This document shows positions 42,500-51,333 of a stretch of DNA of 64,000 nucleotides, piece after piece. Within the stretch, counting starts at the first letter, position 1. The number at the start of each line of letters is the position of its first letter. The DNA comes from Bog-473 sp963788585 (GTDB lineage Bacteria > Actinomycetota > Acidimicrobiia > Acidimicrobiales > RAAP-2): positions 1,736,001-1,800,000 of the forward strand of contig CAWBHA010000003.1 in the NCBI GenBank assembly GCA_963788585.1, in the 5' to 3' direction. The translations under genes were made by a program, and so were the position numbers. Below the pieces are notes generated by a model. The model searched no databases and had not been told where the DNA came from. It was given only the letters and a program-made list of their open reading frames with translations.

Positions 42500-43741
42500 C
42501 TACGTGCCGGTCCCGAATGCCCCCCCGTCCCGGGCGGTGGCGATCTGATTGTCGTCATAGCCGAGCACGGAGCGCAACACGTCCTCGGTGTGCTGGCCGA
42601 CGGTCGGCGCCTTGGCCGGGTGCGGCAGCTCCTCGCCGACGAAGTGCAGGGGCGTGAAGAGCTGGTCGGCGCCTAGCTCGGACGCGGGGAGCAGCGGGAG
42701 GCGGTCGGCGAACTGGGGGTCCTCGAGCAGGGTCTTGGGGGTGTTCACCGGCGCGATCGGCGTGTTCACCCGTCCGCCGAACTCGAGCCACTCCGCTGCG
42801 GTCTTGGTCGCGAAGATGGCGCGGAGCTCGCGTCGGAGCTCGCGGTTGCCGCGCGCGTGATCGGCGTACTTCGACCCCGGCCAGCGTTCGAAGAGGTCCA
42901 GGCGGTCCACGCCCTCGCAGAAGTTCTTCCAGAACGCCTGCTCCGACGCCATGAACAGGACGTGGCGTCCGTCGGCCGCCTCGTAGACCTGGTAGCGGAC
43001 GCCCTCCACCATCCCGGCCGTCCCCGGGGCGCGTCGCTCGTAGGCGTCGGCCTTGTTGCCGGTCACCTCGGACTCGGGCCGCTCGTAGGCCCGCCACGTC
43101 TCGGAGCGGTACCAGTCCATCGCCGCGGCCGCGTCGGACTGGGCCAGGTCGATGAAGGAGCCGTGACCCGTCTCACGCGCGCGGAGGACGGCGGCGAGGA
43201 TCCCGAGCGCGCCGTAGAGCGGTCCGGCGTTGATCCCGATGGAGACGTGCTCGGGGAGGTAGGTGAACCCCTCGTCGTCCCGGGCGACGTTGACGATGCC
43301 GGCCCAGGTGTCGTAGGCCACGCCGTGGCTGGGGTAGTCGCGGTAGGGACCGGTCATGCCGTAGCCCGAGATCGTGCAGAACACGATCTTGGGGTTCACG
43401 ACCCGCAGGTCGTCGTAGCCGACGCCGCGCCGCGCCAGCGCGCCCGGGCGCATGGCCTCGACGACGACGTCGGCGCGAGCGGCCAGCTCCTTGAGGATGG
43501 CGACGCCGGCGTCCGTCCGCAGGTCGAGCACGAGCGAGCGCTTGCCCCGGTTCACGTGCAGGTGCATGAGCGAGGTGCCCTCGACGATGGGCCACGTCAT
43601 CTCGCGGATGTAGTCGCCGGCCGGCGGCTCCACCTTGATCACGTCCGCACCCAGGTCGACCAGTGCGGTCGTGATGGCTGCCGGACCAAGAGCCGAGCAC
43701 TCGATGATCCGCAAACCGTGCAGCGGCGCCGTCGTCGCCAT
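42500..43741 (-). CDS. Class III CoA transferase (CaiB/BaiF/Frc family)
   Basis: 413 aa. Opens LHGLRIIECSALGPAAITTA and LGADVIKVEPPAGDY, then VVEAMRPGALARRGVGYDDL and ISGYGMTGPYRDYPSHG, all family landmarks; the catalytic Asp is probably in FIDLAQSDAAAAMDW. These enzymes move CoA between carboxylates, often starting degradation of an unusual acid. GGGAGG precedes ATG 43741, and the longer upstream frame is a shadow. Substrate unknown; the neighbouring Gfo/Idh oxidoreductase may act in the same route. Confidence 0.9.
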   Translation of the reverse strand: MATTAPLHGLRIIECSALGPAAITTALVDLGADVIKVEPPAGDYIREMTWPIVEGTSLMHLHVNRGKRSLVLDLRTDAGVAILKELAARADVVVEAMRPGALARRGVGYDDLRVVNPKIVFCTISGYGMTGPYRDYPSHGVAYDTWAGIVNVARDDEGFTYLPEHVSIGINAGPLYGALGILAAVLRARETGHGSFIDLAQSDAAAAMDWYRSETWRAYERPESEVTGNKADAYERRAPGTAGMVEGVRYQVYEAADGRHVLFMASEQAFWKNFCEGVDRLDLFERWPGSKYADHARGNRELRRELRAIFATKTAAEWLEFGGRVNTPIAPVNTPKTLLEDPQFADRLPLLPASELGADQLFTPLHFVGEELPHPAKAPTVGQHTEDVLRSVLGYDDNQIATARDGGAFGTGT

Positions 43742-43849
43742 CGGACCTCCCGTCGTCGAAGGCCGGATCGTAGCGGTCGCCGGACGGGGCACCGTGGCCC
43801 GGACGGTCTTCGCCCCCGGGCAACTGCTCCGTCGGCTCGCCATACTGGG

Positions 43850-44884
43850 GTGGTGGAGACGGAGGCCCTCGACGACGCCCTGATCTTGTTCGCCGCCACC
43901 GCGCCGAACTACGGGCCCCTCGGCCTCGCCAACCACGGGCCGATGGCGTCGGAGGCGCTGGCGCGCCTCGGATGGCACGACGCCATCGGCGGCTGGGCGG
44001 CGCGCTACGCCAAGCGCCTCGACGCCGCGCCGTCCCCGGGGCGTCCCCTGTCGGAGACGGAGTGGCAGGAGGCGCTGGGCCGGGAGGATCGCTTTCCCGA
44101 GTGGCTGGCGCTCTTCGAGCGCGAGGTGGCGGACCGACCGGCGGCCGCCGTCGTGGGGGAGTGGGCGCCGCGCCTGTTTCCCGGCACGATCGGGGCGGCG
44201 ACGCACGGGCTCATCCGGACCGGGCACGCCGTGCGCGGGCTCGGCGCGGCCGACACCCCGCCCCGGCGTCTCGAGGTCGCCACGGGGCTGGCGTTCTGGG
44301 CGTCGAGCTACCGGGAGCTGCCCGGCCCGCCGTTGCTCATCGGCCGCGAGGGTGTGGCGCAGGCGCTGGCCGACCTGCCCTACCTCCCCGACGACGCGCC
44401 GGCCGCAGTGCTCATCAGCGGCCGGGTGGCGGCGGTGGGCGACATCGCCGACGAGTTCGAGCAGGCCGTCGCCTCGCTCGGCTGGAGCGGCGGGTCCGTC
44501 GAGCTGCTCGACGAGCTGGCGAGCGGCGGCGCCCGGGCCTATCTGCGCAACGCCGACGGAGGCGGGGCCATCGGCCTCCTGCACGCCATCACCTCACCGC
44601 TCGCCTGCGAGATGCTGCTGGACTGGTTGCAGGAGGAGGACCGCGACGCCGCGCTCGGGTACGCCTGGCAGGCCGCAGCCGCTCTGCACGTCGCCTACGA
44701 CGTCGACCGCCAGACCGCGCCGCCCGGCGACGCGCCGCCGAGCACCGATGTCCTGATCGAGCGCGCGTTGGCGTCGGGCGACGAGCACGCCATCAAGTTG
44801 TGCGAGGCGGCGGTGCGGACCTTCGGTCGCACGGGCGACCCGGTGGTCTTGCTGGCGGCGGCCGACGCCGCCACCCGACTCTGA
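43850..44884 (+). CDS. Questin oxidase-like (DUF4243/AflY) protein
   Basis: 344 aa. Carries NHGPMASEALARLGW near the N-terminus and RLFPGTIGAATHGLIRTGHAVRGL in the middle, cut here to its key parts NHGPM, THGLIR and GHAVR, which are the conserved His-containing motifs of the questin oxidase/AflY family. Fungal members cleave anthraquinone rings; bacterial ones are not assigned. No flavin fingerprint is seen. GTG at 43850 or 43853. Followed by an aldo/keto reductase, an amidohydrolase, ABM and VOC genes, all on this strand. Confidence 0.82.
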   Translation: MVETEALDDALILFAATAPNYGPLGLANHGPMASEALARLGWHDAIGGWAARYAKRLDAAPSPGRPLSETEWQEALGREDRFPEWLALFEREVADRPAAAVVGEWAPRLFPGTIGAATHGLIRTGHAVRGLGAADTPPRRLEVATGLAFWASSYRELPGPPLLIGREGVAQALADLPYLPDDAPAAVLISGRVAAVGDIADEFEQAVASLGWSGGSVELLDELASGGARAYLRNADGGGAIGLLHAITSPLACEMLLDWLQEEDRDAALGYAWQAAAALHVAYDVDRQTAPPGDAPPSTDVLIERALASGDEHAIKLCEAAVRTFGRTGDPVVLLAAADAATRL

Positions 44885-44937
44885 GCTGCGGCCGGGGCGC
44901 GGGGCGGGCCGCCAGGCCCATGGCTAAGGTCGGCGCG

Positions 44938-45966
44938 ATGGAATACCGCACGCTCGGCCGCACCGGCCTGAAGGTGAGCCCGCTGTGCCTCGGGGCGATG
45001 ATGTTCGGCTCCTTCGGCAACACCGACCACGACGACAGCATCCGCATCATCCACGCCGCGCTCGACGCCGGCATCAACTTCGTCGACACCGCCGACGTCT
45101 ACTCCTTCGGCGAGTCCGAGGAGATCGTGGGCAAGGCGCTGGCCCAGACCAAGCGGCACCGCGTCGTGCTGGCCACCAAGGTGCACGGGCAGATGGGACG
45201 CGACCCCAACGCGCAGGGAAACTCGCGGCGTTGGATCATGTCCGAGTGCGACAACAGCCTGCGCCGACTGGGCGTCGACTACATCGACCTGTACCAGATC
45301 CACCGGCCCTCGCCCGAGACCGACGTCGACGAGACGCTCGGCGCGCTCACCGACCTCGTGCGCATGGGCAAGATCCGCTCCTTCGGCAGCTCGACCTTCC
45401 CGGCCCACGAGGTCGTGGAGGCCCAGTGGGTGGCCGAGCGTCGGGCCCGCGAGCGCTTCGTCACCGAGCAGCCCCCGTACTCGATCCTCGTGCGGAGCAT
45501 CGAGAAGGACGTGCTGCCGGTGTGCCAGAAGTACGGCATGGGCGTGCTCTCGTGGAGCCCGTTGGCGGGCGGGTGGCTCTCGGGCGCCTTCGGTACGGGC
45601 AAGGACAACACCAGCCGCCGCGCCGCCGCGCTGCCCCACCACTACGACATGGAGATCCCCGGCAACCGGGCCAAGCTCGAGGCGGTCGACCGGCTGGGCG
45701 CGCTGGCGGACGAGTCGGGGCTCTCGCTCATCGAGCTGGCCCTGGGCTTCGTGCTCGAGCATCCCGCGGTGACGTGTCCCATCATCGGGCCCCGCACGAT
45801 GGAACACCTGGAGTCCCAGCTGCCCGCACTGGAGCTTCGGCTGCAATCCGACGTGCTCGACCGCGTCGACGAGATCGTGCCGCCGGGCACCGACCTCAAC
45901 GACACCGACGTGGGCTGGGTGCCGACGGCCATCGCCGACGCGTCGCTGCGCCGGCGCCCGCGCTGA
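44938..45966 (+). CDS. Aldo/keto reductase
   Basis: 342 aa. Catalytic tetrad visible as D in FVDTADVYSFGESE, Y in the same motif, K in LATKVHG and H in YQIHRP. NADPH-site elements PIIGPRTMEHLESQL lie near the C-terminus. The pattern is that of the YghZ/Kvbeta-like AKR group. ATG 44938 is preferred; ATG 44920 would add six residues. Eight bases precede the amidohydrolase start, so they are likely co-transcribed. Confidence 0.92.
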   Translation: MEYRTLGRTGLKVSPLCLGAMMFGSFGNTDHDDSIRIIHAALDAGINFVDTADVYSFGESEEIVGKALAQTKRHRVVLATKVHGQMGRDPNAQGNSRRWIMSECDNSLRRLGVDYIDLYQIHRPSPETDVDETLGALTDLVRMGKIRSFGSSTFPAHEVVEAQWVAERRARERFVTEQPPYSILVRSIEKDVLPVCQKYGMGVLSWSPLAGGWLSGAFGTGKDNTSRRAAALPHHYDMEIPGNRAKLEAVDRLGALADESGLSLIELALGFVLEHPAVTCPIIGPRTMEHLESQLPALELRLQSDVLDRVDEIVPPGTDLNDTDVGWVPTAIADASLRRRPR

Positions 45967-45974
45967 GGGCGCCG

Positions 45975-47273
45975 GTGCCGAGGCTCGTCCTCCACGACGC
46001 CACCGTCCTCGATGCGGACGGGGCGCGTCCCCGCTCGACGGTCGTCGTCGAGGACCGGCGCATCGGGGCCGTCCGCACGGGCGCCGACGCGGCGGGGGTG
46101 GTGGCCCGGCCCGAGGACCGGGTCGTGGGGCTGGGTGGGCGCACCGTCATGCCGGGGATGGTCAGCAGCCACTTCCACGCCACCTACCACGAGCTCGGCT
46201 CGAAGACGGCGCCGTTCGGGCTCGAGGAGCCGCCGGCGTTGCAGGCCGTGCGCGCCGCGCACCACCTGGAGCTCCTGCTGCGTTGCGGCTTCACCGGGGC
46301 GGTCAGCGCGGGTGCGCCCTTCGCCATCGACGCCTCCATGAAGGCGGCCATCGCCGAAGGACTGTTCCCCGGGCCTCGCCTGCTGGCGGGCAGCCGCGAC
46401 GTCAGCACGACGGGCCATGCGGGCGACAAGAGCTTCCCCTGGTACTGGGACGTGGGTGCCCGCGGCGCGGTGCACCGTTCCGACGGGCCCGACGAGTTCC
46501 GCCGCGCGGTGCGCGAGGAGATCAAGCAGGGCGCCGAGATCATCAAGATGTTCGTCACCGGCGGGCACGGCACGGTGGCGCCGGGCGAGCAGACGGAGAT
46601 GAGCCGGGCCGAGCTCACGGCCGGGGTGGAAGCCGCACACGAGCGGGGCGCCCTCGTGCGCGGCCACATCGCCAACACCGACGCCATCCACATGGCGCTC
46701 GACGCCGGCATCGACGTGATCGACCACGGCGACGGGCTCGACGACACGGCCATCGAGCGCATGGTCGAGCTCGGCACCTTCCTCGTGCCGAGCCAGCTCT
46801 TCCCGGCCCGTTTCGCCGAGCTGATGGGCGGCGGGGGGCTCGGCTTCACCGCTGCCATGGCCGAGGACATCGAGCGCGCCATGGCCATCCTGCCCCGGGC
46901 CAACACGGCCGGCGTGAAGCTGCTGTGCGGCGACGACTACGGGGCGGTCGGCCTGCCGCACGGCCGCTACGCCGACGAGCTCGAGTTCTACGTGAAGGAG
47001 GCGGGCATCCCCGCGCTCGACGTGCTGCGCTGGGCGACGCGTCACGGCGCCGAGCTACTCGGGCGCGGCCACGAATTGGGTGCGGTGCGCGAGGGCTACC
47101 TGGCCGACCTGGTGGTGGTCGACGGTGACCCGGTGGCCGACATCGGCGTGTTGCAGCACCCGGACCGTATCGTGGCCGTCATGAAGGGTGGCGCCCTGGT
47201 GAAGGACGAACTCCACGGCTTGGACGGGCCGGGCGGACGGGTCGGGCCGGGGAACGGGGGAGCGCACCGGTGA
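45975..47273 (+). CDS. Metal-dependent amidohydrolase
   Basis: 432 aa. HxH metal ligands in SSHFHATYHE, the bridging Lys in IIKMFVTGGHG, His residues in VRGHIANTDAIH and DHGDGLDD, and the catalytic Asp in CGDDYGAVGLPHG. The beta-sandwich parts at both ends are typical of imidazolonepropionase/prolidase-like (Sgx9260-type) amidohydrolases. GTG 45975. Cytosolic. The stop overlaps the ABM gene (GTGA). Substrate unknown. Confidence 0.91.
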   Translation: MPRLVLHDATVLDADGARPRSTVVVEDRRIGAVRTGADAAGVVARPEDRVVGLGGRTVMPGMVSSHFHATYHELGSKTAPFGLEEPPALQAVRAAHHLELLLRCGFTGAVSAGAPFAIDASMKAAIAEGLFPGPRLLAGSRDVSTTGHAGDKSFPWYWDVGARGAVHRSDGPDEFRRAVREEIKQGAEIIKMFVTGGHGTVAPGEQTEMSRAELTAGVEAAHERGALVRGHIANTDAIHMALDAGIDVIDHGDGLDDTAIERMVELGTFLVPSQLFPARFAELMGGGGLGFTAAMAEDIERAMAILPRANTAGVKLLCGDDYGAVGLPHGRYADELEFYVKEAGIPALDVLRWATRHGAELLGRGHELGAVREGYLADLVVVDGDPVADIGVLQHPDRIVAVMKGGALVKDELHGLDGPGGRVGPGNGGAHR

Positions 47274-47587
47274 TCATCATCGCCGGATCCATGAGCTTCG
47301 CCGCCGCCGACCGCGCGGACGTGCTGGCCAGCCTGACGGAGGTCACCGAGGCCAGCCGGAGCGACGACGGGTGCGTCGAGTACTTCTGGTCCGAGGACCT
47401 GGACGCGCCCAACACCTTTCGTTTCTTCGAGTGCTGGGACTCGCAGGAGCTCTTCGAGGCCCACCTGGCCCAACCGCACGAGGCCGCGTTCGCCGAGCGC
47501 AATCTGGGACGGATGACGGCGGCGGCGGCGACCACGTACGAGGCGAGCCCAGCGCCGCTGCCCGGACCGGGCTCGTCCCCCCGGTAA
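47270..47587 (+). CDS. Antibiotic biosynthesis monooxygenase (ABM)-domain protein
   Basis: 105 aa, a single dimeric alpha-beta ABM fold: IIIAGSMSFAAADR, EVTEASRSDDGCVEYFWSED, RFFECWDSQELFEAHLAQPH. Members act as cofactor-free quinol monooxygenases or heme-degrading enzymes. GTG 47270 overlaps the amidohydrolase stop. Together with the questin-oxidase-like and VOC genes it suggests handling of an aromatic or quinone compound (inference). Confidence 0.88.
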   Translation: MIIIAGSMSFAAADRADVLASLTEVTEASRSDDGCVEYFWSEDLDAPNTFRFFECWDSQELFEAHLAQPHEAAFAERNLGRMTAAAATTYEASPAPLPGPGSSPR

Positions 47588-47599
47588 GGAGCCGGCCGC

Positions 47600-47971
47600 A
47601 TGGCAGTGCAGCTCAATCATACGATCGTCCCCGCCCGGGACAAGGAGGCGTCGGCGAGGTTCCTGGCCGAGATCCTCGGACTCGACCCGCCGACACCGTT
47701 CGGGCCGTTCCTGTGCATCGAGACGGCCAACGGCGTCAACCTGGACTACCAGGACCGTGCCGCTCCGTTCGAACCGGGTCACTACGCCTTCCTCGTGACC
47801 GAGGACGAGTTCGAGGCCATCTTCGCCCGCGTCACCGAACGGGCCCTCACCTATTGGGCCGACCCCGGCCACACCCAGGAGGGCGCGCTCAACGGGCACG
47901 GGCGCGGCTTCTACTTCGAGGACCCGTCGGGTCACAACATGGAGGTGCTGACCCGCGCCTACGGCACCTGA
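47600..47971 (+). CDS. VOC-superfamily (glyoxalase/bleomycin-resistance/dioxygenase-like) protein
   Basis: 123 aa, two beta-alpha-beta3 modules. Starts VQLNHTIVPARDKEASARFL with the metal-binding His, ends FYFEDPSGHNMEVLTRAY with the H/E pair of the second module. AAGGAG precedes ATG 47600. Could be a glyoxalase, an extradiol-type dioxygenase or a binding protein; the small size does not decide. Last gene of the 43850-47971 unit. Confidence 0.88.
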   Translation: MAVQLNHTIVPARDKEASARFLAEILGLDPPTPFGPFLCIETANGVNLDYQDRAAPFEPGHYAFLVTEDEFEAIFARVTERALTYWADPGHTQEGALNGHGRGFYFEDPSGHNMEVLTRAYGT

Positions 47972-47992
47972 GCCCCACGGACGCGGCGGCGC

Positions 47993-49231
47993 CTACCCCT
48001 GACCGGGCGGCTGGGGCGGCGAGTACCCCGGTGCCAGGTACGACCCGATGGCGCGGAAGATGGGGTCGCTCGCGTTCGTCTCGCTGCCCGTCGCGTCGAA
48101 GGCCGCCGGCGCGAAGGTGACGGCGACGGCGATGGCGATCCGGCGCTCCGGCAGGTAGGCCTCGGTCGCGCCGTAGCCGCCGAAGAGGGGGTTCTGCAGG
48201 AGCCACGAGCCCGATCGCACGACGCCCAGCCCGTAGTTGTACGTGTTGGTCTGCTTCCCGCAGCTGCATCCGGGCAGCTTGCTCCCGAAGCCGAGGAGGT
48301 TCGGGGCCGTCTGGGCCCGGTGCGACGCCCGCGTGAGCAGCTCGCCACTGCCGATGCCGCGGGCCGTGGCCGCCATGTCGGCGATGTCGGTCGTCTCGAC
48401 GGCCCCCGGCGCGAGCGTCCACGAGGGGTTCCAGAACGTCGACTCCTCGTAGAAGGGAGTCGACGGCGAGATGCCCAGCGCCTCGCGGCGCTCCGACGTG
48501 AAGGCGTGCAGCACCGGGCTCGGGATGGCGGGCGTCTGCGACGCGACGGTGTTGGTCAGGCCGAGAGGCCGGAGGACCTTCTGCTGCAGCAGGGCGCCCA
48601 GGGGCTTGCCGCCGACCTTCTGCAGGATCTGGCCCAGGATCACGTAGTTGGTGTGGGCGTAGCCCCAGTTGGTGCCGGGGGCGAACGACATGGGACGCGT
48701 GAGCCCGTAGGACAGGAGCTCCGACGCGGTCCACGCACGGAACGGGTTCTCGTAGTTCGCCGCCACGAAGGCGGGGTTGGTGACGAAGTCGGCGTAGCCC
48801 GACGTCATGTTGGCCAGCATCTTGAGTGTGACCTGCGAGGCGTCGGGGAGGTCGGGCAACCACCTGCTCACCGGATCGTCGAGGCTCACCTTGTGCTCGT
48901 CGACGTACTCGAGGAGCAGGGTCGACATGTACGAGATGGCGACCGCTCCGTTCCGGAAGTGCATGCCCGTCGTGGCGGGCACCCCGGGCATCGACACGCC
49001 CAGGGCCTTGGTGACGAGCGGCTTGCCGTCGACCGTGACCTCGAGGATCACCGCGTTCAGATGGTCCGCCACGAGGGCCTTCTGGGCGATGGCCACCACT
49101 GCCGCGGCCTGCTGCGCCGGCGTGGCCGCGGACGCGGCCGACCCGCTCGGCAGCGCCACACCCGCCAGCACGACGCTCCCAACGAGCGCGGCCAGGGCGC
49201 GGGCGGCGAACGAACGGCGCCCGATCTGCAT
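47993..49231 (-). CDS. Beta-lactamase/serine-hydrolase-family protein lacking the SxxK motif (likely pseudoenzyme)
   Basis: 412 aa with a clear signal peptide (RRSFAARALAALVGSVVLAG, Ala-rich cleavage region), so exported. The domain follows class C beta-lactamase/esterase homologues closely: LLEYVDEHKVSLDDPVSRWL, MTSGYADF, NYVILGQILQKVGG, PLFGGYGATEAYLPERRIAI. Where the family has FRIASVTK with catalytic Ser and Lys, this protein reads FRNGAVAI, and the Tyr motif YSN is YAH. It therefore should not act as a serine hydrolase. Start ATG 49231 overlaps the SDR stop (TGATG). Third gene of a minus-strand operon. Confidence 0.88.
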   Translation of the reverse strand: MQIGRRSFAARALAALVGSVVLAGVALPSGSAASAATPAQQAAAVVAIAQKALVADHLNAVILEVTVDGKPLVTKALGVSMPGVPATTGMHFRNGAVAISYMSTLLLEYVDEHKVSLDDPVSRWLPDLPDASQVTLKMLANMTSGYADFVTNPAFVAANYENPFRAWTASELLSYGLTRPMSFAPGTNWGYAHTNYVILGQILQKVGGKPLGALLQQKVLRPLGLTNTVASQTPAIPSPVLHAFTSERREALGISPSTPFYEESTFWNPSWTLAPGAVETTDIADMAATARGIGSGELLTRASHRAQTAPNLLGFGSKLPGCSCGKQTNTYNYGLGVVRSGSWLLQNPLFGGYGATEAYLPERRIAIAVAVTFAPAAFDATGSETNASDPIFRAIGSYLAPGYSPPQPPGQG

Positions 49232-50043
49232 CACCTCTCCTCCTCTGTCGGCTCCAACGGCGGCACCGGCACGGTCATGGCGGGTGCCTCCGTCCCGCCG
49301 TCGATCTCGAACACCTTGCCGGTCACCCAGGAGGCGGCGTCCGAGACCAGGTACACCACCGCACAGGCGATGTCCTCCGGCTCGCCGGGACGGCCCATCG
49401 GCGTCCCGGCGAGGAACTGTCGGCGCAGTCCGTCGTCGGTGAGGACGATCTCGAGCGAGCGCGTCGCCACGCCGCCGACATCGAGGGCGTTCAGGCGCAC
49501 GCGCGGCGCCAGCTCCGGCGCCATGTTCCGGGTGAGCCGGTCGAGCGCCGCCTTCACGGCACCGTAGGCGGCGAAGCTCGTCTGGGTCATGCTGGCGGAG
49601 CGCGACGAGATGTTGACGATGGCGCCACCGCCGACGGTGTCGACCATGCGACGGGCGGCCAACTTGGTCAGCGTGAACGGCGCCGTCACGTTGAAGTGAA
49701 AGGCCCGCTCGAGAAAACCGGCGCTCGTGTCGAGGGCGGCGCGGGGCATGGCGCCGCCCGCGTTGTTGACGGCGACGTCGAGCCGCCCGAACGCACCGAC
49801 CGCCGCGTCGACGAGGCGCTCGAGCTGATCGAGCTCCAGGACGTCGGTCGGCACCACGAGCGCGCGCCGCCCGACCGCCTCGACCAGTGCCGCCACCTCC
49901 TCGAGATCGGGCGCCGTCCGCGCCGCCAGGACCACGTCCGCACCGGCTTCGGCCAGACCGAGGGCGATGCCGCGCCCGATGCCGAGTCCGGCCCCGGTCA
50001 CGACGCCCACCCGGCCGTCGAGGCGGAAGCGGTCGAGGATCAC
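49231..50043 (-). CDS. Short-chain dehydrogenase/reductase (classical)
   Basis: 270 aa: VVTGAGLGIGRGIA, NNAGGAMP, Ser in NISSRSASM, and AYGAVKAALD as YxxxK. C-terminal DGG motif and PEDIACAVVYLVSDAAS are standard. GTG 50043 overlaps the DapB-like stop (GTGA) and its own stop overlaps the next start, so it is tightly coupled to both neighbours. Substrate unknown; steroid or alcohol dehydrogenases are the closest in style. Confidence 0.92.
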   Translation of the reverse strand: MILDRFRLDGRVGVVTGAGLGIGRGIALGLAEAGADVVLAARTAPDLEEVAALVEAVGRRALVVPTDVLELDQLERLVDAAVGAFGRLDVAVNNAGGAMPRAALDTSAGFLERAFHFNVTAPFTLTKLAARRMVDTVGGGAIVNISSRSASMTQTSFAAYGAVKAALDRLTRNMAPELAPRVRLNALDVGGVATRSLEIVLTDDGLRRQFLAGTPMGRPGEPEDIACAVVYLVSDAASWVTGKVFEIDGGTEAPAMTVPVPPLEPTEEER

Positions 50044-51113
50044 CCCTTCGTGCGCCCGCGCCGCAGCGAGCGGGCGGCGCGTCCGGCCACCAGCGGCATC
50101 TCGAGGTAGGTGCGCAGCCCGGGCTCCGCCCGGCACACGTAGGGCACGGCGTTGACGCAGTGCATCGCCGTGGCCACGATGCCGCGGTTGCGCTCGAGTC
50201 CGGACGCGATGGAGTCGGGGTGCAGCTTGCGGAACGACACCAGGCAATCGGGGTCGCCGGTGATCTCGACCTCGAAGTGCTCGCCGTCGGGGCCGAAGCG
50301 CCAGGGCGGGTCGAGGTGCTCCTCGCCCATCAGCCAGTTCACCGCAGCGGTCACGACGGGCTCGCCGTCGATCAGGCCCTCCCAGCGGAAGCGCTGGGCC
50401 GCCACCAGCCCCGGCCCGATGGGGCCGATGGGCGACTCGATCGGCGAGGTCGCCACCGCCATCTCGTGCGTCGTGCGCAGCGCCGGGTCGAGGTCGAAGC
50501 CGAGCTCGTCGGCCACCATGTGCACCGACTGGCGGAAGCCCGCGCCCAGTGCCTCTGCCATGACGCTCTGGCGCGACTCCTCGGGCGTCCTGCCGAAGAG
50601 CATCCAGTCGCGGATGACGTCCGGGGCCCCGTAGGTGCGGATGTCCGAGAACTCCTCGGCCCGCACGCGTGTGATGGACGACGACAGGGCGGAAACCATG
50701 AGCGGGAAGCGCTCGGTGATGCCGCCGGGATGGATGCCCGTCCCGTGCAGCGTGACACCGGCGGCGCGGCACACGGCGTCGAGGCGGGCCCGCTCCTCGG
50801 CGGGTGGGTAGAACCAACCCAGGGGTGTCACCAGATTCGCGCCCGACTCGAGGATCCGGGTCACGGTCTCGACGTCGGCGAAGATCGGGCTGTAGACGAC
50901 GCAGTCGGCGCCGAGTGCGAGCAGGGCATCGACGTCACGGGTGGCGCTGATGCCGATCGGGTCGCGCCCGATCAGCGACCCCACGTCCTGGCCGTCCTTG
51001 GCCTCGCCGTGCACCCAGCACCCGGCCAACTCGAGGTCTGGATGGTCCAGGACGCCCTCGATGGCGGCCCGGCCGACGTTGCCGGTCGCCCATTGGATCA
51101 CTCGGTAGGTCAC
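50040..51113 (-). CDS. DapB-like NAD(P)-binding dehydrogenase (2,4-diaminopentanoate dehydrogenase-related)
   Basis: 357 aa. N-terminal Rossmann motif VIQWATGNVGRAAIEGVL and CVVYSPIFADVETVTRILE belong to the actinobacterial dihydrodipicolinate reductase-like group; true DapB is shorter. C-terminal LHGTGIHPGGITERFP replaces the DapB His-rich motif. GTG 51113 is the family start. First gene of an operon with an SDR and the inactive serine-hydrolase homologue. Lysine biosynthesis is unlikely; the role is probably catabolic (inference). Confidence 0.88.
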   Translation of the reverse strand: MTYRVIQWATGNVGRAAIEGVLDHPDLELAGCWVHGEAKDGQDVGSLIGRDPIGISATRDVDALLALGADCVVYSPIFADVETVTRILESGANLVTPLGWFYPPAEERARLDAVCRAAGVTLHGTGIHPGGITERFPLMVSALSSSITRVRAEEFSDIRTYGAPDVIRDWMLFGRTPEESRQSVMAEALGAGFRQSVHMVADELGFDLDPALRTTHEMAVATSPIESPIGPIGPGLVAAQRFRWEGLIDGEPVVTAAVNWLMGEEHLDPPWRFGPDGEHFEVEITGDPDCLVSFRKLHPDSIASGLERNRGIVATAMHCVNAVPYVCRAEPGLRTYLEMPLVAGRAARSLRRGRTKG

Positions 51114-51333
51114 GTTCCGCCCCCTCTTGCGTCGCAGGCCCACCCTAGTCACGGGCTGCTCGAGACTCGAAGGGCTCGGGGCACCGCGGCCCGCCGGCCC
51201 ACCGGCCCGCCGGCGTGGCGGTCAGCGGCGCGACGACGTGGGCGCGCGGCGCGCGGGTGTCCCGGCCATCTGGCTGCTCGACCCGGTCGCCGCACCCGAC
51301 GGGTGGTGCGGATACCGCCCGTATGCTTGGCCG

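Noticed and set aside
42857..43849. 5' extension of the questin-oxidase-like frame to 42857
   Set aside because: Lies antisense to the CaiB-type gene; conserved residues begin at the GTG near 43850.
47993..49231. Active beta-lactamase (resistance gene)
   Set aside because: The SxxK and YxN motifs are absent, so resistance cannot be inferred.
51114..51333. tRNA or small RNA in the GC-rich gap between the DapB-like and methyltransferase genes
   Set aside because: Repeated CCGGCCC blocks only; no cloverleaf or conserved TTCGA loop in context. I see nothing definable apart from a possible TATGCT -10.
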